A stretch of DNA of 60,531 nt from Theodoxus fluviatilis. Lineage: Eukaryota; Mollusca; Gastropoda; Cycloneritida; Neritidae. The position numbers were made by a program, and so were the translations under genes. Positions 9,951 to 24,177 of the stretch are shown in pieces. The notes under the pieces were generated by a model that made no database searches, was not told where the DNA came from, and worked only from the letters and a program-made list of their open reading frames with translations. The stretch's first letter is position 1; every line of letters begins with the position of its first letter. Location of the stretch: assembly GCA_034096865.1 (NCBI GenBank), contig JAWQFJ010007987.1:10001-70531 (forward strand), in the 5' to 3' direction.

Positions 9951-12590
9951 ATTAAAAGTTGGGGCGCATTTTCCCCTTTCCCCCGCTTTCCCCCCTCCCC
10001 CCTTGCTTTCTCCCCTCCGCCGCCATCTTCCTTCCTCCTTTTCCCCCTTTCCTTCTTCCATTCCTCCACCCTAATCCCTCATCAGGGAGGTAGTTTTGTA
10101 TTAAAGTGTGAGCTTCAGAGACACAAATGCTAGTCCATTGCTCTACGCTCATAGATGAAACCAGACTCTATCTCAATATCTGTTCCCTCTCCTGGGCATG
10201 ATGTGCTCTGTTGTCAAAATGCAAGTGTGGCCACTGACCGTTGTCCAGCGACCCACGAGTTCTACAGATCTAAGTTTCCACGCCATTGATTTGTTTTCCT
10301 TTATTTATGGTATTGATGTATATTTTAGGGAAGAATTAAGAGAAAAGTGCATCTGCGTTCATAGAAACGGCTGAGACTCCCCGGAGATTTAAGACAGGCT
10401 ATGTGACTGTGGCGATTTTAACGTGTGCCTGATGTACACTTGAAAGCAATCTGCTTCGTTATTTCCCGTGTGAACATTTCAGGAAAATACACTGTACATT
10501 TGATCTCGAGACTTTTATTGCAGACACACATAAGTATGATTGCGAATTTTTACTCCTACTACGTGACTACATGCTCAGATGTGGAAAGTTGCCAGCTACG
10601 AGCGTAGAGACTATCTGCATGGACAAGCATTACCCTGGACGAGAGACGGTGGTAAACAACTTTAGGGGCGTGTACAGATCGAATTAAAAAAAACTTATTC
10701 ATCCCTTTTTAAGAGTCCAGACTTGTTCAGACCAAAACAAGATTAGCTTGTCCGGCCTCGGTCTCCTGTCCTGCACAGATGACACCATGGCTTTCAGTTG
10801 CAGTCACTCGTCACTTCTGAGCTACCTAACCTGTCACGTAGCACCTTATTTTTGTGCCTTAAAGTTAAAGTTTTGCCTCTGGGATATAAAAAAGCCATTT
10901 GATGAAAGTATTTTCTCTATTCCTCTCCCGCTACTGGGCTGGAGCGAAGCGTGCCCACTTTTCCTTCGAGGCCAGTCCTTTTCAGTTCAAACACTCCTTT
11001 TGTCTCCTGAACAGTTTTGCTTCGACGGTGGAGAGTGGTTACGAATGTGAGCCTTTGATGTCGATGATTCAGTTTCGATTGTATCTCCACGATTTAATCT
11101 CAAGAACGGCCTTTGTAGTTTTTCCCCATCTTGCCTTCTTGTTTCTTCTGAAGATGTCATCTCTATCTTTTGAATGCCAGCCAGATATTTCATCATGGAA
11201 AGAAGCTAGCCTATCAATTCTTCATACAGGCCAAGAGGCTTCTTCAGCCGCTTTCGCCTCAGATAAAGTCATCAAACCGCGGCAGAAGCATTCCATTAGT
11301 GGCAGCAAGCTTCCAGACTGCAGGATTCCTCTAAAGTGCGTTGTGATCCTGCCCCCTGTAGAAGTCCGTTGTGATCCTGCCCCCTGTAGAAGTGCGGCAG
11401 ACGGAGTCTAGATGGGCAGTCTTCCTCAGACGCCACACTCAGTCACCCTGGCAAGTCTGTCAGACGGAAAGAGAGGGGAGAGTGATGAAAGAGCAACTAT
11501 AGATGAAGAGGAGAGGAGAGTCTTCTAGTACATGAATTTTATTTCAGTTCTTAAGACGTAATCTCTTGTTTTGTCACGGTAATAGAATGCAATGCGATTC
11601 AGTGCAATGTGTATTTGAATTAATGCCCTGTCGTTCATGTTTTATGTCAGTGCATGTGACACTTAAGAGCTTGGGATAACATCCTTGTTGATGAGTCCGA
11701 TTTTATATTCCTGTGCTTTGGTTGGCTGGCTAGTTGGCTGGCGGCTTAGTTGGCAGTCAGGAAGGAAGGTAAGCTGACAGGCAGGCTGGTTTATGGGTTA
11801 TTTCGTTGGGTAATTGTTGCTGAGTTGGGTGGTCATTCCTTGATTGGTTGCTTTCCTCATGAATGTAATGATGTTCTGTTAGATATAAAAAATAGACAAA
11901 GCAGTAGTGTAATTTTATTAGGTTTTCCCTTTAAAAGACAATTTAGATATCATGATGGAGAGGAACGACGTAATCAATGCAAAGGATCAACAGAGATAAA
12001 GTAAAACTGCGTGGCAGACACAGGGCGTATGAAAGCAAACCATTAATGGTGAGTCAGGTCTGGCAGCCAGATGCAGTGACCTGCAGCCAGTGTTATCGTC
12101 AGCTTGGCAGGTATGCAGCCCGTGTGACAAGGAGCCAGATTGCCAGGAATGAGCTCTGGCAGTCTCTTCCCCTGGCAGGAGGACAGGCAGGCTGTCACAG
12201 GGGCGCCTGTACAAATTCTAGGAGTGCCGCGTTCTGACAAGCCATGGTGAAGAGTGCTCGAGGGCTTTCCTGCAAAGTCTGCTGCCGCCCACGGAAAGAA
12301 AATCTCACATCGCACCAGACATCCATCAAGGCAGCCGTCAACCTAGGAGAAAAGTTGCCTCGATGAAGCACTTCGAGACTGTTGTTCACTTGCATTTGGC
12401 GTTTCCGTCCAATGTCTTTGGGTTTCAAGTAAAGTCTCCCTTGGTCCCATCTGGGCTCTTCATGAGTCACCCCGGGAAATGGAATTGGTTCTTACAGTGT
12501 GCCGAGTGTCGATCTTAATGATGTTGCAGAACAACAATACTTTTCTGTAATTGTGCATTGTTGAAGTGTATGCAGGGGCATAGGTAATGG
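9951..12590. other. Unassigned stretch
   Basis: A short pyrimidine-rich block (about 9975-10080) opens it. A 29-bp segment containing GTTGTGATCCTGCCCCCTGT is directly duplicated at about 11340-11397. The 170-codon open frame at 10899-11411 has no domain that I recognise and runs into that duplication, so I do not call it a gene. Confidence 0.45.
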
Positions 12591-12596
12591 ATCGAT

Positions 12597-12602
12597 CTCT
12601 CT

Positions 12603-12641
<39 letters not shown>

Positions 12642-12674
12642 CTATATATCTATATATCTATATATATATATATA
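12597..12674. repeat. CT then TATATC microsatellite
   Basis: A CT dinucleotide run (about 12597-12635) is followed directly by TATATC/TA repeats to about 12674. Confidence 0.9.
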
Positions 12675-15600
12675 AATCCATCTGTCTGACTGCCTATCTA
12701 TCTGTCTATCTGCTATGCATAAAAATATATATATACATGCATACGTGCGTGCACCCACGAACGTACACACAGAGATACAAAACCCGAGTACCCGACCGTT
12801 ATTCTCCTTCTTTAGTTTGTTCCTGGTTTGTCCTGCCTGCACCACACTTCCCAAGCCATCATGGTGGGCAAAGTGCACGCGTGCGAAGGAAACAAGCCGT
12901 TTTGAAACTGACGCTATGACTTCTAAATCAAATCTCTTTTCCAAACATCAGGAATCAACGCGTCGGGGAATACTCTTTTTAAAAAGAAAGATGAAGGCAA
13001 ATGATCTCGAGGAGTAAAATGGCCGTGAAAAACGCTCACGGCAATTTGGTGGATTCACTCCTCATCTCCTCGGGGCTAGACAAAAACTTCCGAAGCAGAA
13101 ATGGAACGAAGTGGGGGGCGGGGGCTGCATACGAAGTAGACCGACGAGGATGAAACTTGAAAATGACTAGCGCCACGTGACTTCTGATGGAATCCGGACC
13201 CTGAAGCTTCGGACCTACAGGCCTGGGAGGCTGGCTGGGACGAAGACAGTGCACGACTGGGCGCCTCCTAGCTCTGCCAGGTCTTGGGAGGCTGAGTAGC
13301 GTCGTCAGTCAGGGCTGATTGGGGTCGATACATTGCTGCCTTTTCCTCGGCCCCACCGCCCTGCAGATCTGAGGAATTCGACTCCCTCGGTCTACCCAGG
13401 AAAACCTCAGCAAACCTACTTAAGGCGTAGATATAGATGTCTGCGTCGGAACATATATAAATACATAAATATTGACGCAGACGCCGCTGTAGACTTGGAC
13501 GTAGATGGCGGATGTGGACGTGGACGAAGATACGTACTTAAACAAAGGCACAGGTGGAGGCTGGTGTAAACCTGTATTAATGTCGATGATTGAGTGTACA
13601 AAGACATGATTTTGCTGTAGAAACATGACGCACCTATAGAAATAACCTGGTAGCCGATGGAACTAATTATGTAAATGGTTTCAATGAGAAATGCACTATT
13701 TACTTTCATTTGTGGGCACTATGACATTGTTAAGTGACATTCATTTCTACATTGTCGTTTAACGTTATTTTAAAAAAGACTATGTACTAATGTTGCAACA
13801 ATTTACATGACCGTTTGTGTCGCTATTTACAATAATGACTGTCGAGCTCTTTTCAAGTTAACTTCATACAATAAAGCAATAACTAGCATCGCCTCAGAGC
13901 CTACTTGCACCGAATCACCGAATACATTTAACTATCAGTGGAATCGGGTACAGGTCACTGTAAATCTCGCACGACGTTGACTAAGAAAAGTGTAAACAAA
14001 ACCTGATTAAATTATTTCAGTAACTGTTGCATTTCTACATTATTTGTCATGCTGTTAATGGATTATTTTTGTGAATAATGTGACTGCTCTACCTTAAAGC
14101 AAAATGGGTGTGAACAGTCTTTCAGAAAGGCTCCTACCGTTTGTTTCCAAACTGTACTTTAACAGTATTCCTGAATAGAAACCTTCACCACTGACTACGA
14201 TGAATTTCATCTGTGTGACTTCTCTGCTGTACTAAATCTGCCTCCAGAGACGATCTTTGCTCGCTGCAACCAGAGACACAGCAGCACGTACGTGTTTGGG
14301 AACCATCCTGCAGTCATGCATCATCGCGAAATGGCTGGATCTCAGTGACGCACCATTAGTGCCTTACGTTAATGCTCCATCACTCATTTATGACGAGTCG
14401 GAATTGCCCATTCACTGTCATGTGTCCATACGACAAGGATACCCATTCTGCCTCACTCGGCCGCGTTAATGTCCGGTCATGACCACGATGTGTTATGAGC
14501 GAGTCAAGAGCTCGCGTGCCTGGCAAAGGGTTCAGGGATTCGTGACTGGTGCATTTTCTGGCCTCGCCTCTGAGTAGGAAAGCAGGGAAATCACGGAAAA
14601 GACATCGTCCATGATGACACCTCAAACAATTCCATTCGACAGAGTAAAAGAGGGCCGAAGGGGATGGGCTGTTGTAAAGCCAGGCAGCAAAAAAGGCCGA
14701 CATGCGAACCGCACCTTCCGCAGCACAGATCTCTCCTGTCCTCAGTGACACTGATTGTACCAGAAAAGAACCAAACGAGAGTTGTCTGGAACTTCTCGTG
14801 TCAATACAGAAGTGTTTGGAAGGGCAGAGAAGTACTGAGGCACCCCTTGGGAAAGCAATGAAAGTCTGGAGTTTCCTACTGCAAAGAGCGGGGCATTTGG
14901 ATGGCAGAACTGTTATTGAGACGTTTTGGTGCAGAAAGAAAAATCGACCCGAGGGAGCCGCTCAGTGACGAGTGCCTCTCCTCCGTCCCGAGCAGGGACC
15001 CACCCACGTCTTATCAGATGAAAAGAGTTCACTGGTGATGGAGCCAAAAAATGCAGCTCCAGGTAATTGCCCTCTGAGAAAATTAAAGAGCAACACCAGG
15101 GAACGATTTTCATGGAACGTTCTCCTTCCAGCCAATACTGGGATAGAGTCCTGGCAGTGAAGGGCTGATCTGCACAGTGCTAGATCAGAGCCGGCATTGG
15201 GGTTAGGTACCGGCGCCGAGAGGAATGAAAGATGAATTGGATGAGAAGGGAATGGAACGGAACGGAGGTCGTGATGGAATTGATCGAAGGGGTCGCTTGT
15301 AGGTCAGGCTAGGGTGGATGATGTAACCCCCTTGCCTTCCGCAGGGCGGAAATCAATCTCTGCTCGCCTGTGTATGACATGATTATTTCCGGTCACCAGC
15401 TGTGAGTGTGAACTCCCCTGGGAGATTGGTGACTATGGCAGCTGTGGATTCGGGAAGGAAGGGCAGATGACCCTTTCTGGTGCCTGCCTACAGCCGAACC
15501 AGGCAGTTGCCTCAACGTAACGATGGTGACTTTCATGTAGCTTTTCCCAATGGCGATATGTCATTTTACGGCGAAACTTTACCAGCGTTTCCGCAGAGAC

Positions 15601-16371
15601 GAGGTTAAAAGCAGTCATTGTTGTTGACATCGTCGTCATCGAAGCTGCGACGGTGGTCTGCGAGATACAACATCCACACCATTTTATTACTTGTGGTTTT
15701 CGAAACTCGCTCCATCATTGGCATAAGCATTATTGCATGACCTTTACCTTTCCCTTTCTTGTATTTTCTATCAACAGCATCGCTTTTGCGACTAATACGG
15801 GTAGTGCTTCCAAATCGCCCCCACTGGACACGTTTCCGTGCTTCCGCATTGTCAGTAACTGACTACTTTGCACTTTCCCCACTACGATTATCACATACAC
15901 CGAGAGGTTTTTATCGCCAGATGCAGTCGATAATTCGTCAGTTGTTTCTTCCTTTTTGCACAGTTTGGCTCTAATACCATTATTTGCGGCGCGATGCACA
16001 AGGGGATCGCTCCGGAACGCCCTGGTGCATATCACATGACAGGTAAGGCAGCAGGAGGCGGAGTCCTCGGGCTGGGTTCTCGGTCCCTGACAGTCTGCCT
16101 CAGTGTGCACTATGGGTTTTCTGACTGCAGTTTATGTCATAACGGCTTCCATGTTTGCAGTCGTCAAGCCCCACGGAAGTCCTGTCCACGAAAATGGGAA
16201 CTGAACTGCGGTGAACTTTGACGCAGCACAGTGGTGTGGTCATTTCGTCGAGAGGCTTGATTTCATGGTCAGGCTGCGAGAACTTTGCGCGGGAATTCCG
16301 GGAAAACTCCCTGGATGAAACAATCCTTCGACAAAACTGAGTTAAGCTCGTGTGCCAACAGATGGTAAAAT
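12675..16371. other. Unassigned stretch
   Basis: No supported gene. At 13440-13560 there are imperfect GTAGAC/GTGGAC hexamer repeats. Other open frames are short and unrecognised. Confidence 0.45.
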
Positions 16372-16438
16372 CCCCCCCCTCGTCCCCTCCCCCTCCCTCC
16401 CCCCCCCCTCCCCATCCCCCCTCCCCCCCCCCCCCCCC
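16372..16438. repeat. C-rich tract
   Basis: Nearly pure C on the + strand with few T and A (runs of 7-14 C). It is a candidate i-motif/G-quadruplex site and is prone to assembly error. Confidence 0.9.
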
Positions 16439-18261
16439 GAGAATTATGAACATCGTCATTTCTGGAACATAGACATGATACCAGCGTGGTGAAATGTGTT
16501 ACCAGTGGCTCCTTGCTAAAAGGTCACACTGTCTACACGACATTGTATTTCACAAGCGTAGTCCTATTTCAGAGCCTACTGGCTGACAGAGGCACTGCCT
16601 AGGGATGTGTCATGGAAATGGAAGGGAAATATCCTCTTTACTCAGAGGCACGACGCTGAGACTGGGCTGATGAGAATACATCGGGAGAGATGAAAAACCC
16701 ATTGCCATACGGTAGGGGGGACTGCCTGTTCCTCACCATTATTCACACTACACTACTGCACCACTGAAAACTGAAAAAGATACAATAGGGAGAAAGATGG
16801 CAATGCGATCCGGCTCAAGAAGCTTGCAACGATTTACAAATAGTTTGAATATCGGTGGCGTTGACTCATGGCATGGAAGTCCTATGGCTCTTATTTCAAC
16901 ATTAACAGGCAAAAGAGAGCAGCGGTGCATTTGGTCCATGTAGCAAGAGTTCCGGCTCATTTGCTGTTAGAGAAATGGAGTTCAGCGAAGGTGGAATACA
17001 ACGAACAACCGAAGCAGCTCGGTGTCTTGCTCATCTGCTGAAAGACTAACAAAAGTAGATAGCTTAGCAAACTCATTTGATAAGTATTGTCTTGTGTTTC
17101 CTAGTTCTCCCCTCGCTTTGCGTCTCCTGTCTCCTTGTACTCATCTGGCTAAGTCGTCGCCATCAGTGAAGTGGGAAGACAGTCGCTCTCCCAAAAATAG
17201 GGGGTTTTTTGGCGCAGGGGAAAGAAGAAAAGTTTGCCGCACGTATTTTCTTAACCCCAAAAAATCGACGCCTTTTTCCCCCGTTCATCCCTTCATTACT
17301 GCCTCATCAAGGAGGCCTAGTTTTGGAGGCGCATCAGCAATCAATACAATTTGCATCTTCCATTCCGTGGCAGGCTGCAACTTGGAGCCAGGCTTGACGT
17401 GGAGCTGACTCCCGAGCAAACCGTTAGACACCTTTGCCGGACGCTACCGAGGATCGAGGGTTTTTGATTTGTCGTGCACTCCGCCGAGCCGCGCCGCGCC
17501 GAGGTTCGGATGCAGAGCAGATAACGACCGAGTAAACAATGATTTTGCGGAGATAATTGGGATCGTGATATCTAATGAGGACACAGATGCACGCGGAAGG
17601 AACCCAATTAAGGAGCCATTACCTGCCCGGGTCAAATGATATCAAAGATTCCAGTGCGAAGCGTTGCGTAGCTTGTCGGTCGTCATGCGCTGCGGAATGC
17701 AGACAAAATTGCAGCTTGGATTGTCAAAGTTCCTCGCTGGAGGTTGATAATGACCACGCCCCCAAAACGTTTGCAATGGGTTACACAGCACAGAGAGGAA
17801 GTATGGCCATCAGTGCCACCAGGCTGCAGACCACTGGGGTCTGGAAGTGCGCCAGGTGACTGCCTCTGCTCTGTGGGGTCGATCCAGGCCTATTTACAGG
17901 GAAGGATCTGTTAGACAAAGGCGATCAACAGTCGATCAGTCTGCAGCTTAGGGGAAGCTGGGCCTCTGTCTCCTGGCACGGTCTTTTCTATTAACCAGCG
18001 GTTGGAGGTGCTTGATTATAGAGCCTCCCCTTGCTCTCCATGGCAACAAAACGCCCTTAGCTCCAGAATCTGAGCGGAATACCGCTGTGCATTTGCAGTC
18101 CTCAGCTTTAAATCTGGTTCTTGTGCAACGTGACATAATCCAGCTTTCACATGTTTATTTGTCTGCTTTGCTTGTAGCTTGTTTTGTTTTTGTTTTTTTG
18201 CTCCACAAAATGAAGACTGCCATACAATAATCTGAATCTCGAATTTAGAAAAAGGTTGCTT
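16439..18261. other. Unassigned stretch
   Basis: I recognise no gene, RNA or transposon here. Confidence 0.4.
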
Positions 18262-18350
18262 GCTCGGTTGCTTGCTTGCTTGCTTGACTGACTTACTGAT
18301 TGCTTATTTGTTTGCGTAATTATTAAGAAAATTAAAACACCAGCTAAGGA

Positions 18351-18500
18351 GCGCACGACTCTTGAATTAAGCACGTTGCGCACGACTCTTGAATTAAGCA
18401 CGTTGCGCACGACTCTTGAATTAAGCACGTTGCGCACGACTCTTGAATTAAGCACGTTGCGCACGATTGTTGAATTAAGCACGTTGCGCACGTTTCTCAT
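18351..18500. repeat. 27-bp minisatellite, five full units
   Basis: Five units starting GCGCACGACTCTTGAATTAA at 18351, 18378, 18405, 18432 and 18459, plus a partial unit at 18486. Because the period is a multiple of three, the minus strand stays open and yields a repeating RNVLNSRVV peptide. A short GCTTGCTT run (about 18262-18290) precedes it. No conserved domain is seen, so I treat the open frame as a by-product. Confidence 0.95.
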
Positions 18501-18666
18501 TCCAAGCACTGTGAAAAAACACGAGTAGAGTGCATGTCTGTGAAGGAGATGCTGTAACTCGTCCAGACATGCACGAAGATAGACACAAAAACAATCACAA
18601 AGACAGAAGCAGAGGCCACTCAGGCTGACTGGCTGAACAAATGTAGTGATACGCTGTGCAACGTGC

Positions 18667-18671
18667 GCGTG

Positions 18672-18709
<38 letters not shown>

Positions 18710-18815
18710 TTTACACAAAACATTTACACACACACATCTACACACGTACATACACACACACACGTACACACACACACACACACGTACATACACATACATC
18801 TACAAACGTACACAC
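18667..18815. repeat. CG/CA microsatellite
   Basis: GCGCGCGC leads into a CA dinucleotide run to about 18710, then interrupted CACA/GTACA words to about 18815. Alternating purine-pyrimidine of this kind can adopt Z-DNA. Confidence 0.9.
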
Positions 18816-20610
18816 GTAGGTTGAAAATTTGAAAAGCAGCTAGGCACTGTGGGCTGTTCATCCTTTCCTCCCCGTCAAGAGAAAAAAAGCCAACGGAATG
18901 GTATGTGCTGTCCCTGCCTGCATGTTTCACTAAATGACGTTCTCCCCAATGCGTAAAGTAAACCGGCATGAATACGTAGACTTTTCTGTTGACGCCGCGG
19001 TGAAAGGTGATGTGGTACCAAATCGTTCAGAACTGTTTTGTTCGTAAGGAGCTTGAACTAAGTTAATGAAACATTTTTTGACAATGCCACTTTTTGGAAC
19101 TGTCTAATGCATTGCACTGGGGCCTCTGCCTGCGGCATATTCTGGGTGCTGTCCGTGGCCTTTAGTCTGGACCCTACCTCCATCACTGGCTCTTTGAACT
19201 TGCGGGCAAGGTGAGATCGAGAGCATTTATGGCCGTCCATTTCTTTGGTCGAATTTTATGTTCGATATCAACCTCCGGTCGTTTCTCTCCTTTAGTGTCC
19301 ACCGGGCTGTTCTCTACTCAGAATGTCGATAACCTCTGCGTTTTACACCCTTGTTATTATCCTTGTACTGCGCGCTCTAGTGGACTTGGAGACTTTGAAC
19401 TCCAACAGAAGTTCACCGAGCTGCCTGCACTATGCCTACTCAGTCAACATGCATCTGGCTCGGACAAATTCTCTTTGATCAGTCAAACAAGTCCTCTTTT
19501 ACGGCATATAAGGAGCCATGATTATTTGCTGTATCGAGGAACATAAAGTCAGTGGAAACCACTCAATATCAAAAGATGAAAAATACATGTACGTTGGAGA
19601 CAGAAAATCTAGTAAAGAAAGTGCTTGAATGAAAACGTATCCCTTTCAGAAGAATCTGAGAATAAACGTCGAAATGGTGACCTCTAGCACAGAGCTCTTT
19701 AGCAAGTATGATGCATTGAGTTTTGCAAAAAAAAAACGCTTATATCGGCCAAGGCGTTACCGGCTTACCGTAATGCTAGAACGCTGTGCCGCTGGTGCTA
19801 CCTATACCTACCAATTCAATGTTCAATTTTCCCCCATGCAGACCAGTTGGTAGCCCACTTTTGACTCAAGTAAACACTTTACCGGAAATTCATATTTCCA
19901 CACGAAGCACTTTTAATCTCCGCCATACACATTTCACAATAAAATGCGTACAAAATATAAATGTGTGCTACTCTTTGTGGTTAAACTCGAGGGAGAGTTG
20001 ACACGCTAATGTACACAAACACACGCTCAGAGGTCACTAAACGGTAGTGATGCCATAAGCAGTCACGCGTATCCCTAACTACGCTAACACCAAACAAAAT
20101 CTAGTTCCTTTCGCAACCCTTTGTCAGTTTGACAGAAATGTTGAATTTGGTGTTTGATCATTTTTCCAGACGCTTTGACACTTGGCAAACGGATCCACGT
20201 TATGGCCACATTTCTCGAAAATCCCTTCCTCCAAATATCCCTCTATGCATGCACATTAATCTATTAAATTGCTTTTTTATGCAGACGTATGCATGAACAC
20301 GCGCACATGCACGCACGCACACCCTCGCACACGCTCGCTCACATGCACTCGCTCTCCCAGTCGCTGGTTCACTCACTTGCTCATCTGCTCACTCACACAC
20401 TCGCCCTCTCAGTGATCATCACATAAAGATTGGGTTTAACGCGCACTACATGCACAACACAGAGCAGTCGGATCAGTGAGAGACATGAGCACAGGACGCC
20501 ACTATTTCGGTGTCTTAAATACGGCTTCATTGCAACGTGGTCTTTTTCTTTTCATTAAAAAAGGATAAACCTATTAAATGGTAATGGCTACAACGGAAAG
20601 AAAAAAAATG
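18816..20610. other. Unassigned stretch
   Basis: No recognisable gene. Open frames of 60-111 codons lack domains. Confidence 0.4.
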
Positions 20611-21195
20611 CTATACTATACTATACTCTACTATGCCATGCCATGCCATACCATACCATACCATACCATACCATACCATACCATACCATACCATACCATA
20701 CCATACCATACCATACCATATCATACTATACTATACTATACTATACCATACCATACCATACCATACCATACCATACCATACCATACCATACCATACCATA
20801 CCATACCATACCATACCATACCATACCATACCATACCATACCATACCATACCATACCATACCATACCATACCATACCATACCATACCATACCATACCATA
20901 CCATACCATACCATACCATACCATACCATACCATACCATACCATACCATACCATACCATACTATACTATACTATACTATACTATACTATACTATACTATG
21001 TTATACCGTACCATACCAAACCAAACCCCACCATGCCATACCATACTATACCAAACCATAAAGCACCATACCGTACCATACCATACCAGACCAGACCAAA
21101 CCCCAACATGCCAAACCATACTATACCAAACCATACCATATACCATACCATACCATACCATACCATACCGCACCATACCACACCATACCGTACCA
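20611..21195. repeat. CCATA pentanucleotide array
   Basis: About 0.58 kb of CCATA (core about 20638-20965, almost perfect), with patches of CTATA at 20721-20744 and 20961-20998 and a degenerate CCAAACCATA tail to about 21195. All frames stay open because five is not a multiple of three and the unit lacks stops in this register (HTIPY or MVWYG peptides). The 357-codon frame over it is therefore not a gene. Confidence 0.97.
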
Positions 21196-24177
21196 AACTA
21201 TATTCGTATTGCAAAAACAACATGTGACATTCACTGCACATGGAAAACACGTGACATGACTTTGCAACTTTTCCATCGGGACTTTTGCAAAGTCAAAGCA
21301 TGGCCGCTCAAATGTTCTTGGATTTCGAAATCTGTGTACAGTTTTTTCAGATGTTGGGGTGTTTTATCTCCTATGCGGGAGTTTCTTGCACTGCTTCGAC
21401 GAATAATGTTTTTCCTATCAGACTACTTGGTTGGGGCAGAACAAGAGGACAATGAAGATGACCTCAATCTCATTCTGTCACATTTCAAAAGCTTCCGCAG
21501 CCTGCCTGTACGCACTCAAGGCGACACTGACAGAATGGCCGGCTCCATTTGGATGCCATTAGGTCCGTCTTGCCGGGACCCTCGTCTGCACGATAACTGG
21601 TGGAAAAAATGGGGAATGCTGTTGAGGAAAACGCAGGTATTCCTCGGATGACGGGAAGCAACGACTGAAGGGTTCTCGTCTGCAGTTCCTGTGAATGTGC
21701 GTCCCTACAGAGAAGATGAGGGTGAGGATGATAATGAAAGAAGTATGGAACACTGTAGAGTCCGCAGAGAGTGAGGACAGACGACAAAGAATACAGCAAC
21801 TGTGGACTAGCAGAGCTGGAACTATCGAAGAGGAAGACAGTGACTGTAGAGTGAGGGTAGGGAGAGAAGAAGTAGAGAGCTGGAGCTACTTGTCCACAAG
21901 GGGAGGGGTGCCAGGGTTCGGACTAAAGAGGACTGTGTGTGCGTATGTGAGTGTGCTAGGGGAGAGAGCGGCCATGGGGAAGGCAGAGGGAATGGGGCGA
22001 CTGTGGTAAAGGAAGCGCAGACAAAGACATAATGGAGACCAGGACGGGACCACAACAAGCCATTAGAGGCCAAGAGGAGACAGCGTCCTGTTTGCACGTG
22101 CCGCCTGTCTAGCCACTCCGCCACTCGCCCCTTGCCCTCACCCTGGCAGATGCGCCACGTCCAGAAACGCTGACGCAGAGCAACTTGGTGTTATCTTCCT
22201 TGCACCCACACCTCAGCCCCCACCCTCAACCCCACCCTCAACCCCACCCTCAGCCCCACCCCCTTTCACCCTTTGTCCTACTATACCCCCCCCCTACACT
22301 CACTCTAGTTTCTCCTCTCTGTCTATCCGCTGCTTCTCACGTCCTCCTTACTCGAGTCAATTAATTTCCTGCACTCCAAGAGGTCTTTTCTTCTGTTCGG
22401 AGGCACAGTGCACTGGCAATGGCTCCACCAAGTCCAACTGTTCATATTTTTACATGTATCGTTTTCTATATCAATACCTATCCAGCCCATCTACCCTGTA
22501 GTAATTTGCACAAATTCTCCTATTGGTACCCTCTCTGTCTCATCTCCACCATCATCTCTCCCGCCCTTTCCCTGTTACCTTAGACGACCAGTAGTAACTA
22601 GCAATTTGTTGTATTGACAAGGGAAATAATAACACTCGTAAGCGTTGCCATGCTCGGGCAGAGCTTCGGTGAAAATACGTGTTATGTTGTGTGTGATGTA
22701 ACTTGACTGGAACAACTTGTTAGTCGCTAAGATCAAGATCTAAAGCATTGTATTTCTTTACGTTCATTCCCTCTCCATCCGAAAGAAGCATCCGATAAGA
22801 ATGGAGGTACCATCGATACCGTTTATTTGTGTCTTCCCATTGAAGTCTTGAAGCACGCATGGCCTCTGACAAAATAGTAGAGGTTTGCTTGAGTACTCTG
22901 CAAGTGAATGAGGATCCCGAGTTATTTGAGATCTGAGAGGAGAAAACACCCCTTTGAAGCATCATATTTCATTTAATGCATTCATCTACCAACATTCTCG
23001 GTCATGTTCTTGACAGTTTCATCCCAAGTGCCTTCAACTCCACCGATTGTATCTTAGGGTTGTTTTCGTTGGGAAAACCATTCTGTGATCCTGACCTTCA
23101 CTTCCTGGAGTTGGGGTGCAGCTCTCTCTGTAGCGACGGTGTGCCAATTAGAAGGAATCAGAAAAAGATCATCCCAGCTCCGACTCCAGCACGCCAGGGT
23201 TCATTTGGCAAGGTCAAAAGTCGATGATTCTTTTAAATTCGTGGGCCCAAATGAAAACCAGTGGGGGCTTTGGCTGTAGACTGCTGATTACACTTCCTGT
23301 TTGGCCGACTGCTTTCCCGACCGGACAACGGCGCGGAAATCGTGTGGAGGAGGAAACTAGCCCCTGCTTTCGGATATGGCGACTCCATGATCGATACCAA
23401 AGTTTTGTTCAGATACAGGACGTCTGCTAGCTCTTGGCAAAATATTGATCGAGCGTCGGTTTAAACCGTGTGCCCTTGAAACGCGAGAAGAAAGCACTCG
23501 AGGAAGGAAAAAGTTGGCTCAGAAAAGCAAGCCTCTTAGGGGAATCAATAGCATATTTCTTCGTCCTGTAATCTGCTAGGACAGTAAACAATACCTCATC
23601 CTTGGTCTGTGCATGAGAACATGTAGAGGGGCCTTCGTAGTCTTGACGTTCAAACTCTAGATCGTACACTGTAGTATGTTATTGGAAATCAATAGTCAAC
23701 AGTATTTTCTGCGTGGAATGACAGGACGGAAGCCATTCAAAGTGACAAGTCCTCACCTGGCGGCTCAAGGAACGACAGCAGAACTGTGATAAACACTAGA
23801 TGGGAAACTCCTTTTCAGAGCTCCTTCATTATTGCAGCTCTGTGTAAACTCTTTCATACATCAAATCTGAAATGTGAAGACGTCTCCAGAACCATCTTGA
23901 GGAAAATATTGATATACTTTTCAAAAGGGTAATCACATCCTGGCATCCAGTCTTGCTTTTAATACCTCCTAATTCGATTCCAGTTGCTCTGTACTGTTTA
24001 TTCGAGTTATATGTGATCATTGCTTATGATTTTCTTTCGTTCTACGTCGTGAGATATATAACAAATAACAAATCTCAAATCTGCTAAGTACTGTCATAAT
24101 CATTATAATGACATGCGAGCGCTGCAAATTTGTGAGAACAAAGATGTCTGAAGGATTTGATGTTGTCGTTCCACAAA
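21196..24177. other. Unassigned stretch
   Basis: No supported gene. A 14-bp CCCCACCCTCAACC-type repeat occurs at about 22215-22262. Confidence 0.45.

Noticed and set aside
10899..11411. 170-codon open frame on +
   Set aside because: Unrecognised, ends inside a 29-bp duplication; likely chance.
20578..21651. 357-codon open frame
   Set aside because: Mostly CCATA repeat; the unique C-terminal part has no recognisable domain.
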